Positions 9,251-15,956 of a stretch of DNA of 64,000 bases are shown piece after piece. The notes below the pieces were generated by a model. That model ran no database searches. It had not been told where the DNA came from and saw nothing but the letters and a program-made list of their open reading frames with translations. The position numbers and the translations under genes are program-made. Origin of the DNA: Sphingobacterium faecale (GTDB taxonomy: Bacteria > Bacteroidota > Bacteroidia > Sphingobacteriales > Sphingobacteriaceae); assembly GCF_016746095.1 (NCBI RefSeq), contig NZ_JAERTY010000001.1, positions 1 to 64,000 of the forward strand. Reading direction: 5' to 3'. Each line of letters begins with the position of its first letter. The first letter of the stretch is position 1.

Positions 9251-10426
9251 TTACATCTCGCGCTCGACATCTTTATCTCCTCTGCCGGAAACATTGACAA
9301 TGGCCAACTCGTTTTTATCTTTCAATAACTTAATAGCTAAAGCAACGGCATGAGCACTCTCGATAGCTGTTGTTATTCCCTCTAGACGGGATAATAATTT
9401 GTAAGCATCGATGGCCTCTTGGTCCGTAACCGGGTAGTAGTGTGCACGGTTGGTATCTTTGAGATAGGCGTGCTGTGGGGATATCCCAGGATAGTCGAGT
9501 CCGGCAGCAATTGATTTGGATGGGATAGGCTCGCCATGGTCATCCACTAAGCAGTAAGAACGTGTCCCCTGAAATACGGTAGGTTTTCCAAATGATAGGG
9601 TAGCAGCGGTATTTGGGTAAGTACCATCACCTCCCCCCTCGGCTCCATGGATAGTTACGTCAGTATCTTCTAAAAATCCGGAAAAGAGGCCGATTGCGTT
9701 GGAACCACCACCTACGGAAGCAAAGATGCTGTCGGGTAAGCGGCCTTCAAATTCTAGAATCTGCTGACGCGCCTCCTGTCCGATGACGGATTGAAAGTAA
9801 CCGACCATCTTGGGGTAGGGGTGCGGCCCTACGTGCGATCCCAATAAATAAAACGAAGTAGGGTTTTCAATATAATAACCCAGTGCAGCATCGACGGCGT
9901 CTTTGAGTGTTTTGCTGCCTAGCTCTGTTGGAATGACTTCGGCTCCCAATAAACGCATACGTCTCACATTCAGGGCTTGACGTTCGACATCGATAGCTCC
10001 CATAAATACTTTACAGGGAATATTCAATAAAGCAGCAGCGGTGGCGGCTGCAACGCCATGCTGACCTGCACCGGTCTCGGCAATGATCTCTTGGGCTCCC
10101 ATTCTTTTGGCCAGCAAGATCTGACCGATACAGTTATTGATCTTGTGTGATCCCGTATGGTTCAGGTCTTCACGCTTGAGGTATATCTTGGAACCGACAT
10201 GTGCGCTCAGATTTTTTGCATGAAATAATGCCGAAGGTCTGCCTACATAGTTTTTTAGTAACTGTATGAATTCGGCGTTGAAATCTGCTTTTTGGGTTTC
10301 ACTGTCAAAAAAGTCAGCAAGTTGTTGCAGTTGTTTTTCTAATACAGGAGGGATATAGGCTCCTCCATATTCACCATAACTGCCTTGATGGGCGAGCATG
10401 GATGGGTTCGGTCTGACTTCTATCAT
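9251..10426 (-). CDS. trpB: Tryptophan synthase beta subunit, solitary
   Basis: A 391-residue PLP enzyme (fold type II) that condenses indole with serine. HTGSHKINN holds the PLP lysine, AETGAGQHGVA the catalytic glutamate, GGGSNAIG the PLP phosphate loop, and SGRGDKD lies near the C-terminus. The beta-replacement machinery looks intact. No trpA, trpC or other trp gene lies within the flanking 10 kb, so it is detached from a trp operon or is a second copy. The neighbour upstream on the same strand is flavohaemoglobin, with a 192-base gap containing a hairpin. Confidence 0.93.
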   Translation of the reverse strand: MIEVRPNPSMLAHQGSYGEYGGAYIPPVLEKQLQQLADFFDSETQKADFNAEFIQLLKNYVGRPSALFHAKNLSAHVGSKIYLKREDLNHTGSHKINNCIGQILLAKRMGAQEIIAETGAGQHGVAAATAAALLNIPCKVFMGAIDVERQALNVRRMRLLGAEVIPTELGSKTLKDAVDAALGYYIENPTSFYLLGSHVGPHPYPKMVGYFQSVIGQEARQQILEFEGRLPDSIFASVGGGSNAIGLFSGFLEDTDVTIHGAEGGGDGTYPNTAATLSFGKPTVFQGTRSYCLVDDHGEPIPSKSIAAGLDYPGISPQHAYLKDTNRAHYYPVTDQEAIDAYKLLSRLEGITTAIESAHAVALAIKLLKDKNELAIVNVSGRGDKDVEREM

Positions 10427-10513
10427 CGTAAGTTTGATATAATTTATTGTGGGCTAAACTTAGAGAAAATCCACAGAATAAACAAGACGGAAATAGCAGG
10501 TGAATTGCAATAT

Positions 10514-10577
10514 AAAGGGGTTCTACAGGATATTGTACTCGGGGAGGAGTGTATGTCATACCTTGCAGAAACCCCTT
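10514..10577 (-). promoter_or_regulatory. Hairpin between hmp and trpB
   Basis: AAGGGGTT at about 10515-10522 pairs with AACCCCTT at 10570-10577. About four more pairs continue past a bulged base. The loop contains a small GTATG/CATAC palindrome. No U-run follows on either strand, so a simple terminator is not clear. It could be a trpB leader structure or the hmp transcript end. Confidence 0.4.
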
Positions 10578-10618
10578 CTATAGTTAGTGGTTCGGTTCAA
10601 AAATTTTACAAATATACA

Positions 10619-11827
10619 CTAATTTAATTGTAGTGAGGCTGGTCCAAACTCTTCAAAATGAATAGCATGTTGAGGTATGCCTTTTTCGATCAGAAATTCG
10701 TAATGTTTAGTAATGAAAGGGGCGGGACCACAGATGTAGTAGTCTGCTTGAGAGCTGATAATCTCTTCCTTTAATAGGGATAATTCGACACGCCCCTGGT
10801 AAAAGTTTTCCCTTTCGGATGGTATGTTCTCATAGAAAATATGCTGATCTAAGCGGCTATAAGAAACACTGATCTCAGCGATTTTATCTTTGAAAGCATG
10901 AACCTGTTCACTGCGGCAGCCATGGATCCAGGTAATGGGGATCTGTTGTTCCTTGGGGTTGTCAACGATATCTTCGAGCATAGACAATAAAGGGGTCTGA
11001 CCGACACCGCCACTGATAAAAATTTTGCGGGATAAAGTCTTTCTATTGAGTACAAAGGAGCCGGCTGGAGCAGTAAGTTCGACTATATCACCGGGATTGA
11101 TAGCGTCGTGCAGACGGTTGCTGATCATACCGTCTGGATGTTGGCTGCCGGCCTCACGTTTGACAGAAATACGGTAGTACTGACCATTTGGTGCGCAGGA
11201 AATACTGTATTGGCGGGGCTGTAATAGGTTGAGCTCGGGCAGGAATAGACGCAGGCTTATAAACTGTCCCGGTAGATAGTCCGCTACAGCACCACCATCC
11301 GAGGGATAAAGATAAAATGAAGTGATTTCGGCCGATTCTTTGATTTTATCCTTGATGATGAAGGGGCGCCATCCCGTCCAGCCTCCTTTTTTGGCCGTTT
11401 GTGTATCGTAGAGCTGCTGTTCGTGACCACTCATGATCGCTGCAAGTTGATTGTAAGCGAGTGTCCAGGCATCGAGTAGTTCGGGACTGGCAGCATCACC
11501 TAGGACTTCAGAAATTGAAGCAATCAGATGTTGACCAACAATAGCATAATGTTCTGGGCGGATATCAAGACTCGTGTGTTTTTGTCCGATATGATCTACC
11601 GCGTGCATCAGTACAGAAGGGTTTTCGATGTGTTCGGCATACGCTAATACGGCCATGGCCAAAGCAGTCTGTTGCTTGCTATTCTGTTGATTGCCCATAT
11701 TGAATACATGTTTGAGCTCGGGGTTGTGCTCAAACATACGCTTGTAAAAGTGGGTAGTCAATAAGACACCATGTTCTCTTAATACTGGAACTGTACCTTT
11801 GACGAGTTGTATTTGTTCTGTTGTCAT
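10619..11827 (-). CDS. hmp: Flavohaemoglobin, nitric oxide dioxygenase
   Basis: A 402-residue cytoplasmic enzyme that oxidises NO to nitrate with O2 and NAD(P)H. The globin domain spans about 1-138 and has H84 in GQKHTSLDIRPEHY as proximal haem ligand and Y28 in HFYKRMF as the B10 tyrosine. The FAD domain includes RQYSIS, and the NAD domain includes the GGVGQTPLLSML segment and CGPAPF. All expected functional residues are present. The next gene upstream encodes an Rrf2/NsrR-like regulator, and two copies of a shared motif lie in the 114-base gap, pointing to NO-responsive control. Confidence 0.96.
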   Translation of the reverse strand: MTTEQIQLVKGTVPVLREHGVLLTTHFYKRMFEHNPELKHVFNMGNQQNSKQQTALAMAVLAYAEHIENPSVLMHAVDHIGQKHTSLDIRPEHYAIVGQHLIASISEVLGDAASPELLDAWTLAYNQLAAIMSGHEQQLYDTQTAKKGGWTGWRPFIIKDKIKESAEITSFYLYPSDGGAVADYLPGQFISLRLFLPELNLLQPRQYSISCAPNGQYYRISVKREAGSQHPDGMISNRLHDAINPGDIVELTAPAGSFVLNRKTLSRKIFISGGVGQTPLLSMLEDIVDNPKEQQIPITWIHGCRSEQVHAFKDKIAEISVSYSRLDQHIFYENIPSERENFYQGRVELSLLKEEIISSQADYYICGPAPFITKHYEFLIEKGIPQHAIHFEEFGPASLQLN

Positions 11828-11846
11828 GATATATTAAATTATTAAA

Positions 11847-11866
11847 GGATATTTTTGTCTTTTATT
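11847..11866 (-). promoter_or_regulatory. NO-regulator operator candidate 1 (hmp)
   Basis: GGATATTTTTGTCTTTTATT, identical over all 20 bases to the copy at 11908. It lies about 20 bases upstream of the hmp start codon. The 14-base core GATATTTTTGTCTT also occurs, in reverse orientation, upstream of the cupin-regulator pair. Repressor binding is inferred from location. Confidence 0.6.
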
Positions 11867-11907
11867 TGGGTGCTTGATTTTTGTTATTATCAGGGTGTTG
11901 TTATAGT

Positions 11908-11927
11908 GGATATTTTTGTCTTTTATT
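11908..11927 (-). promoter_or_regulatory. NO-regulator operator candidate 2 (hmp)
   Basis: A second exact 20-base copy of the motif at 11847, placed 61 bases further from hmp, which is roughly six helical turns. It is 15 bases beyond the stop codon of the Rrf2-type gene. Confidence 0.6.
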
Positions 11928-11941
11928 GGCTTAAAAAAATA

Positions 11942-12379
11942 CTACTTGTTCAATGTAAGCGCGCCAGCGCGCAATTCGCCATTGAATTCGCCGATGGTTG
12001 TCTGATAGAGCATGTGTGTGAGTTGATTTCTTACTTTCTTAAATTCGTGATGCAGGGGACAGGGATTGCTTTCGGAGCAGTAGCTTAATCCCATACCACA
12101 GCCTGTAAATATCTGGTCGCCCTCTAAACAGGTGATAATATCAGCTAAGGGACGGTTGAGTCCTTGGGGTTCAATGAAAAAACCACCATTGGGACCTTTG
12201 ATAGAAGAGACAATTCCTCCTTTGCTAAGTTTTTGAAGTATTTTGGCCAAAAAATGTTCCGGTGAATTGATGTTCTCGGCTATCTCTTTAATACCCGGAC
12301 GGCTTCCATCAAGAGAATGACTCGCGATATAGAAGACTGCCCGCATGGCATACTCGCATGTTTTTGAAAATAGTCCCAT
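11942..12379 (-). CDS. Rrf2 family Fe-S regulator, NsrR-like
   Basis: A 145-residue winged-helix regulator. The N-terminal MGLFSKTCEYAMRAVFYIA and the KGPNGGFFI wing are typical of Rrf2 proteins. Cysteines at 84, 94, 101 and 107 supply the three expected cluster ligands plus one. Spacing around C94-C101-C107 resembles NsrR/IscR-type [2Fe-2S] sites. Being immediately upstream of hmp suggests a nitric-oxide sensor, but that is inference; IscR- or RsrR-like sensing remains possible. It starts 3 bases after the cupin stop codon, so the two form one operon. Confidence 0.85.
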   Translation of the reverse strand: MGLFSKTCEYAMRAVFYIASHSLDGSRPGIKEIAENINSPEHFLAKILQKLSKGGIVSSIKGPNGGFFIEPQGLNRPLADIITCLEGDQIFTGCGMGLSYCSESNPCPLHHEFKKVRNQLTHMLYQTTIGEFNGELRAGALTLNK

Positions 12380-12382
12380 GGA

Positions 12383-12727
12383 TTAGCTGCCTTTTGCTAC
12401 TTGTTGAACGCGTTCAATCTGGTCTCCCTTGTAAAGGGAAAGGCGTACGATACTGTCGGCGGTGGCTTTAAGATCATGTACGATGTTGCCCTCCAGGGTG
12501 ATGAGGGAACCTTTGGGAAGTGGGTAACGCAGATCCTCTACTCCAAAATCTATATATCCTTCTACAACCTCGATAACAATAGGATAAGGCGCTTTGTGGG
12601 CTTTCATCTCCTGACCTTCCCGAAATGTAATCCGGATTTCTTTGCTATACGCATTGTTGATCAGAACCTGAGCTGCAGGATGGTTTTCTGCATAGGTCAC
12701 ATTTTCTAAAAGAGATATTATTTCCAT
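12383..12727 (-). CDS. Small cupin-domain protein
   Basis: A 114-residue single-domain cupin. The centre has a beta-barrel pattern (EMKAHKAPYPIVIEVVEGYIDF, with the GSLITLEGNIVHDLKA turn) carrying histidines at the usual metal positions. No enzyme function can be assigned. It heads the operon with the Rrf2-type regulator (3-base gap), and its promoter carries a copy of the shared motif, so a role in NO or redox stress is likely. Confidence 0.78.
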   Translation of the reverse strand: MEIISLLENVTYAENHPAAQVLINNAYSKEIRITFREGQEMKAHKAPYPIVIEVVEGYIDFGVEDLRYPLPKGSLITLEGNIVHDLKATADSIVRLSLYKGDQIERVQQVAKGS

Positions 12728-12762
12728 GGTACTCTTATTGATCCTTATGATGATTTATACAC

Positions 12763-12793
12763 CAAAGGTAAGTATTCTTTTATAGAAGACAAA
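12763..12793 (-). promoter_or_regulatory. Bacteroidota promoter of cupin-regulator operon
   Basis: On the minus strand the sequence reads TTTG, nineteen bases, then TACCTTTG, an exact match to the consensus TTTG-N19-TAnnTTTG. The -7 box is 12763-12770 and the -33 box 12790-12793. The -33 box lies inside the operator candidate at 12786-12801. The start codon is 36 bases downstream of the -7 box. Confidence 0.75.
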
Positions 12794-12801
12794 AATATCT
12801 T
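12786..12801 (-). promoter_or_regulatory. NO-regulator operator candidate 3
   Basis: AAGACAAAAATATCTT, a 16-base imperfect inverted repeat (AAGA-Y-A facing T-R-TCTT). It is the reverse complement of the core found twice upstream of hmp. It covers the -33 box of the cupin-regulator promoter, as expected for an autorepressor. Confidence 0.68.
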
Positions 12802-12900
12802 TTATTATACTGGAACTATTCTTCGAAAGATAATCAATGGAAATGTAGGGATGTATACGGAAAATTTTGTATACTAGCGTATATAGAAAAGGATCTAATT

Positions 12901-13743
12901 ATGGAAAATATAGGATTTATAGGGTTGGGTAATATGGGATATCCCATGGCAAAAAATCTGGAAAAAGCAGGGTTTCCACTGACGGTATATAATAGAACCA
13001 CTAGTAGAACAGCCGGGTTTGCAGAGCAATCGGCGATCTCTCCCGATATAGAAGGTCTGGTGGCGACGAATGATATTGTATTTACAATGCTGACCAACGA
13101 TGCAGCAGTGTCGGCGGTATACGAGGTTGTTATGAAGCAAGATATCAAAGGAAAGCTGTTCGTGGATATGAGTACCATTTCTCAAAAGTTGAGCCAACAA
13201 TTGGCCATGAGGATACGAGAGAATGGAGGGGCATTTGTGGATGCTCCTGTAGCAGGCAGTACAATGCCAGCTAAAGAAGGGACATTGATTATTATGGCTG
13301 GAGGTGAGGATGCTGATGTGGTACGTGCTATGCCTTATTTTGAAAGAATGGGTAAGCTTACGAAGCATGTGGGTGCAAATGGACAGGGGATAGCGGCAAA
13401 GTTGTCCATCAATTATTTTTTGTCAATACTATATCAAGGACTGGCCGAAACGGTTCTTTTTTCTGGTAGCCTAGGGGTATCACGGGAGGATATGTTAGAA
13501 ATTATCAATGAAAGTGCAAGTGGTAGTGGTGCTACAAAAGTGAAGACACCGTTGTTATTGAAAGATGATTACAGCCCAGCATTTGCATTGGATCTGATGC
13601 TCAAAGATGTACTGCTGGCGCAGGAGGCTGGCGCGGATTATCCATTGACCAGACCATTGTTAGATACGTATAATGCTGCCCAACAGGCGGGATTGGGCGA
13701 GAAGGATGTAATAGCGGTGATTGATTATATTAAAGCAAAATAG
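12901..13743 (+). CDS. NAD(P)-dependent beta-hydroxyacid dehydrogenase
   Basis: A 280-residue member of the 3-hydroxyisobutyrate dehydrogenase/glyoxylate reductase (GLYR, MmsB) family. GFIGLGNMGYPMAKNL is the N-terminal cofactor site, DAPVAGS (115-120) the substrate loop, and K167 in GQGIAAKLSINYF the catalytic lysine. A C-terminal all-helical domain completes the fold. The substrate may be a semialdehyde such as succinic semialdehyde, or hydroxyisobutyrate; sequence reading does not decide it. The NAD(P)HX repair gene follows after 18 bases, so the two are probably co-transcribed. Confidence 0.9.
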   Translation: MENIGFIGLGNMGYPMAKNLEKAGFPLTVYNRTTSRTAGFAEQSAISPDIEGLVATNDIVFTMLTNDAAVSAVYEVVMKQDIKGKLFVDMSTISQKLSQQLAMRIRENGGAFVDAPVAGSTMPAKEGTLIIMAGGEDADVVRAMPYFERMGKLTKHVGANGQGIAAKLSINYFLSILYQGLAETVLFSGSLGVSREDMLEIINESASGSGATKVKTPLLLKDDYSPAFALDLMLKDVLLAQEAGADYPLTRPLLDTYNAAQQAGLGEKDVIAVIDYIKAK

Positions 13744-13761
13744 AATAATAATAGATTGGCG

Positions 13762-15267
13762 ATGACAAAAATCTTTACAGCAGAGCAGATGGCTTGGGTG
13801 GATGGGGAGACGGCTAAACAGCAGTGTGTTTCCAGTTTTCAGCTGATGGAGCGTGCAGCAGGTGTGCTCTTATCGGCATTGGAAAGCAGGTATGTTTTGT
13901 CGAAGGAGCGTTTTGTGGTTGTTTGCGGAAAAGGGAACAATGGTGGAGATGGGCTGGTGCTGGCGCAATATCTAAGGCAGCGACAGGCCAAGGTAAGCCT
14001 GTATCTTCTAGACGCTACATCCTATTCGCAAGATAATAAAGATGCCCAAAAGCGAAATCCTGTTTCATTGATACAAAAGTTTGCGCCTGAAGATCAGCTA
14101 GACATACCAGACGATGCCATAATCCTGGACTGTCTATTTGGTTATGGAATGCAACGTGGACTGGATGATTCCTGGCATAATATCGTTGGGCAAATAAATA
14201 ACTCGGGCTGTAAGGTCATCGCGGTAGATATGCCTTCTGGACTGTCGTCCGACGGTCCTACACCGATAGGTTGCCCGGTGGTGTATGCGCATGAGGTATT
14301 GACTTTTCAGAGTCCAAAGCTGGCGCTACTGATGCCGGATAACCAATCTTTTTTTGAGGGATTTGAGGTATTGGATATCGGTCTGACCGAGGAGGCAATG
14401 GCTCGCGTGACATCGGATAGTATCTATGTGACGAAGGAGGATATACAGCCATTCTATAAAAGGCGTAAGAAATTTGGACATAAAGGGGTGTTTGGTCATG
14501 TGCTGCTTATGGGGGGGAGCTATGGTAAAATCGGAGCTGTACAGCTGGCGTCGAAAGCAGCGCTACGCTCGGGGTGCGGATTATTGTCATCGTATGTGCC
14601 GCGCTGTGGGTACAGCATACTGCAGACGGCTGTGCCGGAGGCCATGTTGATTACAGATGAGCAGGAGAACCTGATATCTTCTTTTCCCGATATAGCTCCT
14701 TACCAAGCTATGGGATTGGGTGTAGGTATGGGGACGGAGGAAAAGACAAAAACGGCTTTCCGTGAATTTCTGACTGCCGCGCCGTCGATTCCAATGGTAC
14801 TGGATGCTGATGCGCTGAATGTATTGGCACAAGAATCCGACCTGTTGGCATCGATTCCCCTGCGGAGTATCCTGACACCGCATCCCAAGGAATTGAAACG
14901 GATTATAGGAGATTGGAATGATGATTGGCATAAGATAGAAAAAACAAGGTTGTTGGCCAGTCAATATAACCTGTGCGTCTTGATTAAAGGGGCTAATAGT
15001 GCGATTGTCTTACCGGATGGACGGGTTTATTTTAACAGTACAGGTAATGTGGGGATGGCGACGGGAGGGAGTGGTGATGCACTGACGGGTATTTTGACGG
15101 CCTTGCTGGGGCAGGGATATTCGACAAAGGAAGCTGCGGTCATGGGGGTATACCTACATGGAAGGGCTGCGGATATAGCGGTAGCAGAAACAGGTGTTTA
15201 TAGTCTTTTACCTTCGGATATAATTCGGTCTCTACCTCAGGCATTTTTGGAGTTAGAAAAGGAATAA
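13762..15267 (+). CDS. nnr: Bifunctional NAD(P)HX epimerase/dehydratase
   Basis: A 501-residue metabolite-repair enzyme that restores hydrated NADH and NADPH. The N-terminal YjeF_N epimerase domain covers about 1-210, with GKGNNGGDGLVLAQYL and DCLFGYG. The C-terminal ADP-dependent dehydratase (YjeF_C, ribokinase-like) covers about 220-500, with KFGHKGVFGHVLLMGGSYG and the nucleotide-binding GNVGMATGGSGDALTGIL. A TTG start two codons upstream is possible, but the ATG at 13762 (MTKIFTAEQM) fits better. Confidence 0.94.
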   Translation: MTKIFTAEQMAWVDGETAKQQCVSSFQLMERAAGVLLSALESRYVLSKERFVVVCGKGNNGGDGLVLAQYLRQRQAKVSLYLLDATSYSQDNKDAQKRNPVSLIQKFAPEDQLDIPDDAIILDCLFGYGMQRGLDDSWHNIVGQINNSGCKVIAVDMPSGLSSDGPTPIGCPVVYAHEVLTFQSPKLALLMPDNQSFFEGFEVLDIGLTEEAMARVTSDSIYVTKEDIQPFYKRRKKFGHKGVFGHVLLMGGSYGKIGAVQLASKAALRSGCGLLSSYVPRCGYSILQTAVPEAMLITDEQENLISSFPDIAPYQAMGLGVGMGTEEKTKTAFREFLTAAPSIPMVLDADALNVLAQESDLLASIPLRSILTPHPKELKRIIGDWNDDWHKIEKTRLLASQYNLCVLIKGANSAIVLPDGRVYFNSTGNVGMATGGSGDALTGILTALLGQGYSTKEAAVMGVYLHGRAADIAVAETGVYSLLPSDIIRSLPQAFLELEKE

Positions 15268-15271
15268 TAGA

Positions 15272-15799
15272 TTATCCCATAAATTCTTTTGGATAGATGA
15301 CCTGACCACTATGTCCCCTCAGTGCATCTTCCTGTAGTTCTAGGATCATGCAGTTCTTCTCGGGCACATCAAAAGGTAAACTGACATTGTAGTCTTTGGC
15401 CATTTTATAGCCTAGCCTTGGGTAATAGTCTTCATGGCCTAATACTACTACGGAACCAAATCCTAGATTTCGGGCTGTCTCGTGAGCATAATTTATCAAA
15501 CGACTACCTATTCCTTTTCGCTGATGGGATGGGCTTACGGCTACCGGTGCTAATGCTAGAGCGGAGACCCCTTCAGCTAATGGGGTTACAATGCGGATTC
15601 TGGTCAATAGAATATAGCCGACAATCTGATGGTTAAGTTCGGCAACTAAGGAAAGCTCAGGGATAAATGCAGTTGAGCCTTGGAGTCGTTGTACGAGAAG
15701 ATGTTCTCTATGGTCACTATGAGTTTCTTCTTTAAATGCCTCCTGCAGAAGAATGGATATGGCCTGATAATCGTTGTTGTTTGCCTGTCTGATATGCAT
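15272..15799 (-). CDS. GNAT N-acetyltransferase
   Basis: A 175-residue acetyltransferase of the YhbS-like GNAT subgroup. The acetyl-CoA pyrophosphate loop is visible as VSPSHQRKGIGSRL at about 92-105, followed by GFGSVVVLGHEDYYPRLGY, a pattern typical of YhbS-type proteins. The acceptor substrate is unknown. It converges on nnr with a 4-base gap and is divergent from the DUF5916 gene. Confidence 0.85.
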   Translation of the reverse strand: MHIRQANNNDYQAISILLQEAFKEETHSDHREHLLVQRLQGSTAFIPELSLVAELNHQIVGYILLTRIRIVTPLAEGVSALALAPVAVSPSHQRKGIGSRLINYAHETARNLGFGSVVVLGHEDYYPRLGYKMAKDYNVSLPFDVPEKNCMILELQEDALRGHSGQVIYPKEFMG

Positions 15800-15956
15800 A
15801 GGAGCTAAGATAGGATATAATATTTGGAGATGGCCGAAAAATCAGTGTAGTAGTAATAATAATCAAAATTAATTGCATATCATTCTCCGGATGCAAAGTA
15901 TTTTAGTTAAGTTTGGTGTATCGTAATCTCAACCTAATCAAAACGATAAACCATTC

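Noticed and set aside
10385-10627. Forward 80-codon frame across the hmp-trpB gap
   Set aside because: It overlaps the trpB start and the gap hairpin, has no family-like sequence and no convincing promoter or start signal.
11908-11947. Forward promoter starting from the TTTG inside operator copy 2
   Set aside because: No TAnnTTTG box lies nineteen bases downstream and no forward gene starts there; the motif is better explained as a regulator site for hmp.
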